In this document: positions 14,002 to 25,800 of the stretch, piece after piece
Layout of the letters: the number at the start of each line of letters is the position of its first letter
How positions within the stretch are numbered: position 1 is the stretch's first letter
From: Mesaphorura yosii
Taxonomy: Eukaryota > Arthropoda > Collembola > Poduromorpha > Tullbergiidae
DNA length: 64,000 nt
Direction: 5' to 3'
Assembly: GCA_009869945.1 (NCBI GenBank)
Contig: WIXG01000101.1
Span: forward strand, 160,865 to 224,864
Notes under the pieces: model-generated
What the model was told of the DNA's origin: nothing
The model's database searches: none
What the model saw: only the letters and a program-made list of their open reading frames with translations
Made by a program: the position numbers and the translations under genes

Positions 14002-14753
14002 TAAGTTCCAGCGCCAGCGTCGATTGTCTTGTATTTATGTTCGTGAAAGTGTTCCATCAAGTCAGGGTAGTTAATATCGAGCAAGCGGAAGCGTAATGTT
14101 TTTATGGATGTCGGATTTGTACTCGCAGTAAGTAAGTCCTTAGTGCTAGGCCTTCACATTGATCTTATGCGAATTGAAAGAGGAGTCATTACGATTAGTC
14201 TCACTTAGCTTAGGATACTGTACTCTTAATTTCTTCGGTTCGTAGGTTGTTCACTGTAGCGATTGATATTAAGCACCTTAAGTGCCTTAGATCTAGAAAA
14301 CAGAATCTTTGAAATGATGGATTGACCTTCTTGCCCATTCAACATATCACATTGCATTGACAATCAACAATCAACTTTCTTCGTGCCTTAGAATTTCCGT
14401 CCACGGAATTTGTGAATGTAGCGTTCTACGTCAGGCTGGAATCTCAGACTCTTAAATCTCTCGTTTTCAATTTTGATCTGAAAGGTTGTATCTGTCAAGA
14501 TGTGCTATTTGTTCTAAAATTACGCTAAACCACACAAAGTGTCAATCATTGTGAAAATTAACCATGAGATTAAGCTAAGGATGTGTAACTAAAAGATTAG
14601 CACTAGATTCATTAGATAGTTTTCTTTTTACAACGTATTTTTCTGTGCTTACATCGTGCTGGTCAAATACCTTTAAAAATTAGAACCAAAAGTTTTATGT
14701 TAATGTTATCGAAGATGAGTTACACATTTTATACCCCAATTTAATGAATTGAT

Positions 14754-14759
14754 AATAAA
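14754..14759 (+). promoter_or_regulatory. Candidate poly(A) signal of PLXDC
   Basis: AATAAA about 750 bases after the stop; no earlier canonical hexamer was noticed. Confidence 0.35.
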
Positions 14760-16625
14760 TGAAGTAAATTAACATGAATCGACTCTTCCGTGACATGCAT
14801 TATTGCATCAGACGCAGATTAATTAAAGCGGTAATGTGGGAATTGCCTTCAGCTCAAGTGTTCATTCAAGCCGTGGTGGCTCTGACCTTGGCATTGTGTC
14901 TTTTGTAACACTCAACTCAAACTCGTGCCTCGTGCGCGTAGTATTTGATTTTATTTATAAACCTTACCCCAAACCCAATACCATCACGTCGGCTCGGTGC
15001 AAATATTTTTACTACGAACTTACGAGTTCCGAGTTCCTGGTGGTTGTGAATGTGAAAGATTCAGTTTTATAAACTTAATTCATATCAGGAACTCATTCAT
15101 ATTTGCTGTCGTGCTGGAGCAGCTACGCTACGTCGCAAATGGAGTAACCATTTTATCATTGCTCGTACGCAGTTTGCTGATTTCAAGAATATCATCTTTC
15201 TACACTTTTGGCACTTTTCCAGTCATTTTGGCGTGTGCGGTTCCTGATTTGGGGATCAAAAAGGTAGGTTATCGAATTTGGACGTTGCAAGTTTGTTGGC
15301 ATGTACGACTGGATATTTTAACATGTAGTTTCGAATATCTGCAGAGCCGCCGGAAAACGTGGATACCGATACCAATATTTCAGATGTTGGATGTGAACTA
15401 GTGAACCACATTTATCAGTTTCCACGCTCCTGATATCTCAACATCAATTTCTTTACGGTGTCTCCTGTGAGAATGTTTTGAAGGATGCAAGGTGTGACAT
15501 TCAATTGGATACTTGCTAAAGCTTCCTGCTGCCCAACACCAGGTAATTACAATCTGTTCGGTCTCTGTATTCGCGGATTTGCTGATCAATATGACGAATA
15601 CACAGTTAAACCAGAGTTAGATACTGCGCTTCCGATCATGCCATCTTTGCTCAGCGCCTTTTATCGTGATTTTGCTAATGATTTATAGGGAAATGGTAAA
15701 TCACTGTCTCCGTCATCACTAATTGAATTGGGCAAACAAGTGCTGTGATCTCATAATTCTTATCAGCGTAGGTGTAGGTGGTGCGTTTCCTGCTTGCCAT
15801 GCATTTATGGAGCATGCTACGTTTCATATTTTATTGCAATCGTTGTCGCAACTTCGCAATACATGTGCTAAATGTCAATTCATTACATAATCATATTTCA
15901 CCAGCATCAACACAGACTAAGTCGAGACTTTAGACGCGATCACTCATCTTGTGCATGGTACATATCAGCTTCTGATTAGCCATGTTTCGCATTCGCACTC
16001 AAACGGCGGCGGCTGAATAGAACGTATTCTTAAAATTCCTTGCATTGCATTAGTAAACTTCTAAACGTGAGAATTCTACACGCAATGCAATTGAAATTGC
16101 GAATGCAAAGTTCGAATCTCAAGTGGACTTTGTTTGGTGGTCACGCCGGCGTGAAATGTCAGAGTCAAGGCCCTGATGTATAAACTGTGAGATAAGAGCC
16201 CGGGCTGTATTTTGATTCTAAGATGACACCACTTCCAGACAGATCAATGGCGTGAGCGACGAGGTTGACCGATGTTTAATCTCACACACGCAAATGATAA
16301 TTCGCTGAATTCGCTCTTCAGTTAAATACTTCCTGCGATGATGAAAACTCGAGTTAATTGTTGTCTTCGAACGCACAAAGCAAGAGCAAAATTTGCAAGA
16401 TTACTGGACTCGTTCAGTTTAGACTTCAGCAGGCTCAAAGCATGGACACATTGGAATGTGTTTTTAAATTACAACACAGTGATCATTCCTTCATCATTTC
16501 AATTTTATATGTGTGCAGAATTCAGTTCTACCTCAAGAGCTCCAAAGTTAGCTTGGTCAGTGCGTTGAACGTGCTACGTCGGCACCACTCAAACATCAGT
16601 GATTATCGCAGTGGGCAGTGACACG
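14760..16625. other. Intergenic region before SCAP
   Basis: About 1.9 kb. Open frames at 14997-15401 and 15485-15688 exist, but they have no recognisable domain, no matching neighbouring exons, and stops in the linking sequence. I see no supported gene. SCAP 5' untranslated sequence probably lies near the right end. Confidence 0.35.
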
Positions 16626-19600
16626 ATGAGGAAGCATGGCAGACACGACTTTGGAGAGGTAGGAATGGAGGGCGGCGGCTTCGACCGGTCACCGCGAAGA
16701 GCCAAAGTGGTGCCAACTCAAGTGGGAAGACTCTTCTATGCATTTGGATTTCTTGGTGCTACCTACCCAATTGCAGTTATCATTTTTTCTGTCATTATTG
16801 TGCTACTTTCGTGGTATGTCACAATGCTATAATTTAACACATATGAGGAAGATCTCAAAGAAAGTTTGAATAATTTTTTGTTTTCGCACTTCGCAGTTTT
16901 CCTTTGTGGAGCATTCCGACTTCCACAAGCGGAAATCGTCCAAAGGAATTTATAACCACTTATGAAAACTATGCACCGCCTTCCGCTCTACACGAACGGG
17001 GCGTAAGTTGGCCAAGATGGTACAAAGGATCTCAGGAAGTGTTTGTGCAACAGATACTTGTCAAATCGTTCATCCATCCCTGGACAGCTGATCTTATAAT
17101 CACCGATACATTCAGAGCGACGTTGGCAGAGTCTTTTCAAGTTTTGGATGTCATAAGAAATGACTCGTACACCAAAAACGGAAAGTAAGTTTAGACTCCA
17201 GTCTGAACTATTTATTCCTCTGTTCTGGCTTTTTTTCAGTGAATTTACGCTAATCTTCCCCACATTTTGCAATTCTAGATTGTTGGATTTGGAAAAGCAC
17301 TGTTTTCATGTGGCGGATGTGAAGTCAAAAGCACTGAAAGGAAAGAATTCTATGCTACCCGAGCACAGCTGCCTGATCGTGTCTCCAGTCAACTTCTGGC
17401 ACGGAAATTACGAAATGTTTCAAAATGATCCAGACATCTTGGGAACAATTTTGAACTACCGAAGTCGTCTGAGAAGACGGAGTGGACTTGCGGAGCTGTT
17501 CCTTGGTCTGAATGTGCGGGATACCGGTTTAAAGAGGAATCCCTTCAAGCCACGACAAAGACTTATCTCGTACTCGGTCACGCTAATTCTTCAGAAACAC
17601 GATCCAAAGTAAGCCATGGCCAAGAATTTTGACGAAGGAGAGCAAAGTTTGAATAGTCTTATCTTTTACAGGTTGGTGGAAAGATTAGAGGAGAAATTAA
17701 AGTCATTTTATGGGACAAACATTGCATTTTCGGAAGATGAAAGCGTCGACAAGAATGAGACAGCCAGAAAATCGGCCACGAAGGACAAAAGGATCGTTCA
17801 CATTTTCTACCCACCACAACTGAGTCTTCTTCAGTTGATGCCCTTAATCATCACGTACATCGCCGTGTTTTCGTACCTGTACTTCTCGCTCAAGAAGGTG
17901 GAAATGGTCTACTCCAAACTTGGCATGGCTTTTGCTGCGCTCAGTGCGATTGTCATTTCGTTGTGCATGTCTGTCGGTCTCTGCACGCACTTTGGAGTTG
18001 CGTATCAAGTCAACGCACAGTAAGTTCGAATTTCCAATTGGAATACCGGTCGTTTAAATAATTTATCATGTAATTTTCTATTTCAGAGCAATTTTTCCGT
18101 ACGTCGCAGTAATTATTGGGTTAGAAAATCTGCTTGTGCTGCTGCGTTCCGTCGTTTCCACTGCGCCGCACTTGGACGTCAAGATTCGTGTTGCCCAAGG
18201 CCTCAGCAAAGAAGGATGGAGTATCATCAAGAATTTATCTGCGGAAGTGACGATCTTGACGATCGGATTCTTCACTTTCATTCCGCAAATTCAAGAATTT
18301 TGCATCCTCACCATCGTGGGACTCTTGTCCGACTTCTTTATTCAAACTTTCTTCTTCTGCACTGTGTTATCAATTGACATCCGACGAAACGAGCTGATAA
18401 GAGGTACACAAAACCCAGCGAATGCATTCACGCCGTTTCGGAAACCAATTCATCCAAGACTGGACCGCATAAAAAGCAACTCCGCATTGGCCAACGGCTC
18501 AGCCGGTGGAGGCAAGATCGGAGGTTCACTTCAGATCGTCGCGCCATCTCAGTTGAGCCCAATTTTGGTCAAGATTCCGAAAAGACTTAGAGTGCTTTCG
18601 TTTTGGGCTAGAACACGTTTCTTCCAAAGAATCTTCATCATTTGCATGGTTGGCTGGATTTCTGGCATCATATTCGAGTCGGGAATAATGCACATCAACG
18701 TCCAAGACGAAGCGGACGATGTCGTGATACCAAACATCGAATTGGACGAAACGTCGGCTCCGAAACAACCGATCATCGTCTCCGTCGCTCAAAACGCGTC
18801 AGGACGGTTTGTGAACAAAACTTTCCGCGACGAATTTCGTGGCACCCAGGAGGTGTCGTTGAATGACAGTGATCCAAAGACCTTGAACAACAAGTTTCTG
18901 AACGAACTGCGAGATTGCAACCCAAACACATGGAGGCGACTTTCCTGGTATCACTGGCAAGTTCTACTTGGCATCTACAACGTCAGCCTTACCGGGAAAT
19001 ATATTTCCATCCTTCCACCGTTATGCGCTACTTTGACGATCGACCCGCACCATGCGCTCCTAAGAAGAAATGTTCACGAGCAAGACCAAGCAGCAAAGTT
19101 TAATTGGCATAATTTCGAGACTGGATTTGAAACGATGGACGGTCCAGGTAAATTTTGTTTTAGGTAGTAATTTTATACAACTATCATTGAACTATTTGTG
19201 TCTGCCAACAGATGAGCACGAAAAGAGCAGTCACAGCCAATCCAACTTCAAAGAAGATGGTTTTTTTTACTCGTTCTCTGCTTTGGACGATCCATATATT
19301 CCAACCACTCCAATTGAACTGGCATTGGTTGTGCTTTTGGCAATTCCGAGCGCAATCTTCATCTCCTACTCTTTAATCGTTGTGTATCGGTGTGTGTGCA
19401 CCAGAAATTATGCCGAATGGAGATCGAGCTGGGGCTGGGGCCCCGACAGTGGACACGATTATTACACACAGGTAAACAGTGTACTAGAATTATCTCAAGG
19501 GCAAATTAAGACATTATTGGGTTGTTCGTAGGTTGTTTTTGAAGCTGTGCCTTTGGTGCTTGATGGTCACAGAGAAGAAGTTGAATGCATGGGTAGTGAT

Positions 19601-21833
19601 GGAAATATAATTTCCAGCGTTTGTCTAGACGGAGTTTTAAAGATCTGGAACCTCAATAATGGAGACAATATTGTGACGGTAGATAGAAAAAGGTAATTTT
19701 GCCAGACAATTCACTTTTCGCTTTCATGGAACCAAATTCGTTTTTGTGTTTATGCCGTAGTTATTTTGAAGAGGTTTCTGGTCGAAATGAAAATGATTCG
19801 TCAAATTTCTTCCTTGGGTCTGACGCTGATTCTCCAATCGACAACTCTCCGCCGAATTCTGTAAACTATGCTGGAGCAGGAGCAGGAGTGGTCACGGAGC
19901 GTGCATCAGCGCAAGTACAAGAAATCAGGAGGCATCGACAGCACACGTACTCCTGGTCCGAGTCCGATCATCTGCTACCTGCTCGGGCGGATGGTGGCAA
20001 TTCCGGCCCTTCATCAGCAGTCAACACCATTGCTGGAATTGACCAGCCAGTTCCAGTGCCCAGGCCTTCGCGGTCCAACTTAAGGTCTTGCCAGCCGCAG
20101 TCACAAGAAGACGCTCAACCCGAAGGTCGGCCATTGAGCAGGACACCGGGCGAATCCGGCCAGTCCTCACCGATTCCAATACATCGCTCTCCGCGCCTGC
20201 AAAGGCACAGCGTGACAAACACGAGCGCATCTTTCCAGAAACGGAATTCTGAGATTTCGTTACGATCTGAGTCACAAAACCGCCACAAGACAGTTGTCAG
20301 AACAAATTCGAGGCTGGAGAGCTCGTCTGAGATGATTTTCGACGATTCTGTCTTGAGTGACATGCCACCTGTTTGGTGTCTTGACTGCTACGAAAATGTT
20401 GTCATTCTTGGAACAGGCTCAGGGCGCATCGAATTCTGGGACGCGTCAACTGGGCATTTGAAGGTAGACACATCGTAAATTTCGCATTCAACATTTCGTA
20501 ATTTAAATTTAAAATCATCAGTGCACATTTGACGATGATAATGGAGTTGGAGTCACACACATAAAAGTCATCGGGAATAAAATTGTGGCGGCCAAAATCA
20601 ATGGCTCCATCGACTTTCTGCAACTCGAGTCGACGCCTCCCCGAGACGAAGATCTTCCTTCAACTTACAGTAGATGTAAGGGTTTGATGGCAGTTGTCAG
20701 ATTCGAGAAGATTCCTAATTAATATGTTGCTTGTTTTATTAGTTCCAGGTCACTCTTCAGATGGTGACGAAAATACAGCGAACGTGCATGGCTTTGACTC
20801 GAACGTTGTTTGCGTGTGGCTCAGCACGCAGAAGGCTCATCAGCAGCCAATCACTTGTCTTGACTGTGACAGTGCCAACATTGTCACTGGGAGCCAGGAC
20901 CACTGCGTAAAGGTAAACCGTGAAGGAATCCCTCCCGCATTACCAACATCGAAGGAACTTCATTGTCTTTGCATTGTGATCGTCCTGTTTCTAGGTTTTT
21001 CGCCTGGAAGACCAGCTCCCTTTTCTCTCACTTCATGGGCATTATGGACCTATAACTTGCGTTTTCATAGATAAAGTATCGCCGTTAACTTTAGGGTCTG
21101 GAAGCCAAGACGGTAAGCAGCAACGTCAGCGCGTTTTCATGATGTTCGAGATTCTGGTTGTACGTCGTTTGTTTGTTTGTGCAACAGGACTCCTTTGCGT
21201 GTGGGATCTCCAAACAGGTAAAACCCGGGCTTGCAACTGAACTTGTAGTATTTTCCGCCTCAAACCTGAACTTGTAATTATTCTTTTAGGAATGTGCATG
21301 TACTCAATCCAAGCTCACGACGGGCCAATTAGTGCTTTAACTTATTCAGTTAGTTACATAATCAGTGCTGGTGGAGACGATAAGATTTGCATTTGGGAAC
21401 GGTTCCAAGGGCATTTACTCAACACCATTCACTTGGTAAGTGAACTGCTGCTTCTTCTGGATTTTGCTGGATATGGACGGTGGATTTCACCACGCCTTTG
21501 TTAAAACTTGCAGGACAACGCGTACTGCTCCAGTTTGGTGATGTTGACGCATAACCTTCTAATCACAAGCAAGCAGGTAGGATTTAAGTCACGGGCCGGA
21601 TTCTGAAATTGGCACGATGCCACGGACACGGATTTGATTGATTTGTTTTGCAGGGTTCCTTGGTGGTTTGGGACGTCAGGTCCGGAGAGGCGGTGAGAAT
21701 CGTGCGCCTTGGACATCGAGACAGCACTGTCTTTGTGCGTCAAATTATGGTCTGTGCGGACGCGATCCTCTGTGACTACGGCTCGCAGCTCCGTCTCGTC
21801 CGCTTCCCGTCTGTCATTTCCAAAGTGGATTAG
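16626..21833 (+). CDS. SCAP: SREBP cleavage-activating protein (SCAP)
   Basis: Fifteen exons (16626-16813, 16897-17184, 17279-17608, 17672-18019, 18087-19147, 19212-19471, 19532-19692, 19761-20463, 20522-20675, 20743-20912, 20995-21112, 21188-21217, 21290-21435, 21514-21576, 21654-21833) encode about 1399 residues. SCAP escorts SREBP from ER to Golgi when sterol is low. Seen here: a first membrane helix and luminal loop; a sterol-sensing domain at about 310-485, with VGLCTHFGVAYQ, IGLENLLVLLRSVVST, RVAQGLSKEGWSI and VGLLSDFFIQTFFF (D467 matches the Asp known to matter in human SCAP); the conserved block PKRLRVLSFWARTRFFQR; then C-terminal WD40 repeats (DGVLKIWNL, GSQDHCVKVFRLED, GSGSQDGLLCVWDLQTG, GGDDKICIWERF, GSLVVWDVRSGE) that bind SREBP. 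A Ser/Pro-rich insert of over 150 residues separates the first WD units. The loop hexapeptide used for COPII binding (MELADL in mammals) reads NELIRG at 486-491. Confidence 0.95.
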
Positions 21834-22201
21834 GTTGTCATTTGGAAGGAAACTACTGGAAGTGTCACCCGCCAGACAGTCTGTGATGGAATTTTAACAC
21901 GTGCCAATTTGTGCACAACGCGAAAGACAAAAGACACGTTAGTACTCACCTCAGGGACACAAACACGGTTGTTTTAGTATCTTTCTTCGCGTAGTGTGGC
22001 GTATCACATCGACTTAAAGTTGCTCGTCTGCTAGTAACTCGATGCTTTATAAAACCTGGAGATTTGAGTAGACTTGAACGAATTTTATTTTTCAAATTGA
22101 CAAAAATGGGAGTTGTAATTGCTAAAGTTCCTAAAATGTTTTGTACTGTACTGCTTGTAAATTAATAGAGCCTGTTGAAAAAAAATATATTTTTGTAGCA
22201 A

Positions 22202-22207
22202 AATAAA
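22202..22207 (+). promoter_or_regulatory. Poly(A) signal of SCAP
   Basis: AATAAA about 370 bases after the stop. The remaining sequence to 22812 has no gene signal, apart from a minus-strand AATAAA near 22720 that fits the end of the orcokinin A transcript. Confidence 0.45.
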
Positions 22208-22812
22208 ACCATCAAGCTTTAACTTGTACAGCTAACTCCTTGCCTTGTCCTCGAAATTCGAAACAAGTTACCTCAATATCGGGTAATGTTTTGACACAAC
22301 ATTGATTATAAGTATTTATGAGAATATGTCACATTCAGTTATTCAAATAAGGTACATTCATTCCTTCGACACTTCAACAATTCACAATCGATGGTCATCA
22401 CAGCTCAACCTTTCGTTTTCCCGTTTTTTGTCTTGCTTTGGACGTCAGAATCCTTTTGCAGCTTGCACTTAGCAATCATTTCGTGCATAAATTGACAGCA
22501 TACTAAATATAATTATTAACAGTGATTATGTCAACATTCTGCCAGCCAACATCGCTTTGGTACAGATACGGAGTCCAAAGTACGAGCAAATGCAAATATT
22601 TTGTCTAAGCCTGCTCTACGTGACAACGAGAATACAAATACGAGCTCACTTCAGGGAAATGTACAAATGGGATTTGACGAGGACGAGACGATGAATGATT
22701 AATAAATAGTAGCTAACATTTATTTGCAATACAGCACGTAGCACTAAGCTTTCTCCACTCCAGCAGTTCAGCAGTCCAGCATGCATGCGGGGCTCCGTGG
22801 CTCTGTGGTCCT

Positions 22813-25800
22813 TTACACGGACCGCTTGACGAAGGAGCCGAAGCCTGTGCGGTCAATTTCATCAAAGTTTCGCTTGTTGAAGCCCAGACCAACTCGATCA
22901 ATTTCGTCAAAGTTCCTCTTCACAAAGCTCCCAAAGCCACTTCGATCGATTTCGTCAAAGTTTCGCTTCTGGTTCCCGTAAGCTGCTCCACTGCAAATTA
23001 AAAGACGTCATTTTCTAGCTCAGCCTCAGAATTTAGACCAAAAGGGACCATCAAAAATTGACCTCAGGCTTCCAAAGGCCTGTAATTATTGTACGTATTT
23101 ACCTGAGAGAATCAAACTTCTTATGCGGCGCTCCGTACGCGTCCAATGCCAGTCGGTTTCTGATGAGCGCTGCAATTTCAATTTCACGTGTTAAGACTTA
23201 ATTAATTTTCAGAAACTATTGTAGTGTTTATTTCTCCCCGGAAAGTTGATCCTGCGTCTGCAGAATCTTGAACTTTGAACTTACAATCGAGCTACTTCTC
23301 GTGCCGTGCTTGGTTTCATGCTCTTGCCAGTCATCCACATTTTTCATACTGGGATTTGGTAGGCTTCCTCAGTCAGAATCGGAAGTATTTACTTGGAAGC
23401 ACTGAGGCATTTCCGGCGAGCGCAGCGCATGCATGCAACGATTGGCCTGTTATTCTGATTCACGTGCGGCATTTCTTAATAAAACATGTGCTCAGTGCTA
23501 ATAAATAAAAGCAAAATCATACAGTAAGCGAAATGAAGAGTGCAAATTGCAAATTCCATAAGAGTAGCTGAATTATAACTGAATCCTTTATTTGAACAGA
23601 CATTACAACTACTAACCGCCCACAACAACGTGTACACTTTGCACTTTACCACTAAATTACTTTTACTTTACACTGTTCGTGGGCGAAAGCGAAAGCACAC
23701 GAAATGAGGCAATTATCGCACTTCATGAATGAATCACAAGCTTGCCACGGCTCAGCGCTTTCTTCACTTCAAATATTTCGCTGCTTGCACTCAATAAATT
23801 GTTAAACTATTTAACACACTGTAAGTTCCATTTCTGGAAATTCTTTGTAAAGTCTGATGACTCAGCAAAGCACTGATCAATTTCTGACGTAATATTGTAA
23901 GGAAGCAATGCGTGGAAGTTTGGCGGACACACGGGCTTCTGTCTTTTGCTGTCTCTTCCTAAAGTAAACTACAACTAAAGTTCTTGTTTTGTATCAAATA
24001 TCATATCTTAACGAAGTGCTTTTCATGCAGAGCAGCATGGCAGACGTGCAACTAGCTTAGAGTAAAGTTTACTTAGATGAATTTCGTGATTATGGTTCAA
24101 TTTTTGGTCTCTGAGGCGGCTGCTCTCTTCAGGATGTTCCCGTGCCCCAACGAGTCGATGGCGCGCTTGCCGGGCCCACTGGTCCCGGAACCGCTGCCCG
24201 GTCGCTCTCCCGCCGCTCCTGCCGCGTTCTCCATCATCGCGCTCAGATTGTGCAAGAAGTTGATCGCTTCTTCGTTCTCGCCGACCCTCCTGAGAATGTT
24301 GCCTCCGCCGAGCGAGTCTAGCCCCGAGCCGCGTTTCAGTGAGAATTGAGAGCTTGGCTTCTGGAGGGAGCCGAATCGCCACGAGTTTGACTTGGAGTTG
24401 CCCCACTCGCCCGCGGAGCCGAGCCCGTTGAGACTCCGGAGAATGTTGCCTTGCCCCAGGCTGTCGATGGCCCGCCGAAGGATGTTTCCTTGCCCGAGGC
24501 TGTCAATCGCCCGTGCTTGTATGTCAGAATACTGCGACTGCAGCAATGACGAAGGGTCGAAATAGTAATTTCCCCGATCTGAGCAGCAGCGTCAGCGTGG
24601 CCGTGCGGGTGAAAAAGTGTGCAGGTGAACATGCAAGGGAAAAGTAATCATGCAAAGTATTACGACATGCAACATGAGTTTGGTTCTGTAGTGAATGAGT
24701 GATGTCCAATTTGGAGACGTAAACACAAAACTCAAACAGACGTGCTGTCGCCAGTCAACCGAGCGAGCTGGACTCTCAAACGTGCATTGACAGAAACACG
24801 GAATCCTTCTTACCTGGATTATTCATCATGTTCCAGTATGCTTCGTCGTTTCTAAGCAGTCCCGATGAAATCTACGATGAAAGACAGAAAAAGGTGTTGT
24901 AAACTAAACGGATATGTGGAAAATTCTAAGCTGTTCGCAATTGGGGCTTAAATTCAAAAGAACTCTCCAACTTCACGCTAATCGGACGAAATGCCACCGC
25001 AAGTAATATATATATATATATTACTTCCTTGCAAGGCAAATTGACAACTTGAACGTTCGGACAAGTCCCACTGCCCGATTTCTAATGAACGGCCGTCCAG
25101 TCGTCCACGGGCATCTTTGATTTTTGCGGCCAGTGTCCATGAAAGCCCATTACGGAAATATCACACTACAGGCGAAAATGCAACGGCACAGCGACCGCGT
25201 GGACGTCTCCGAAATGAAAGCTTTGCTTTGAAGTTCTTAAGTGAAATCACTTCTGCAATTCGGTTCTAAGTAACCGCCAAGCACTCCGCTGGACACTTGT
25301 TTTGTTTTCGTATATAAACGGCAGACGTCTGTTTTGTGTTTGTTTGCACGTCAGTCTTAATAAATACGGCCAATCCGGCCAGCATTTTTCTAAACTGGCT
25401 ACACAATAATAAGAGTCGTGGATCTAAAAAATTGGAATAATTGGACAATATAGAGTCGGAGCCACGGGCAACGGGCGCTTGTCCTTGTCTTTCGCTTCTG
25501 TTCCCCTTTGCTCTTTGCCACAGGCACGAAGCACGAATTCTTGTGAGCCGAATTAATAATGAAAGATGCCCGATTATTTACTCATTCCGAGCATGATGCA
25601 TTGTAGCATTATTTTGTATTGCATTGTATGATGTGGACCAGTTCAAAGAAACAGTGGCAGTCGGAGTGACGTGGGACGAAAGCCACAGTCACACGCACAC
25701 GGATCGAATTCGTGATTGGAATTTTGAAGAATTGAGAATTCATTCATTATTTCGAGCACCGTCTGCTTGGAGAATTGTTTTCAACTGCTTGCCTGCCTGG

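Noticed and set aside
14997-15688. Open frames of 134 and 67 codons before SCAP
   Set aside because: No domain, no splice partners, and stops in all frames between them; lengths are within chance for 64 kb.
24097-24578. Single orcokinin precursor containing A and B peptides together
   Set aside because: The B exon ends in its own stop codon, and the A exon accepts the same donor phase, so alternative splicing explains both.
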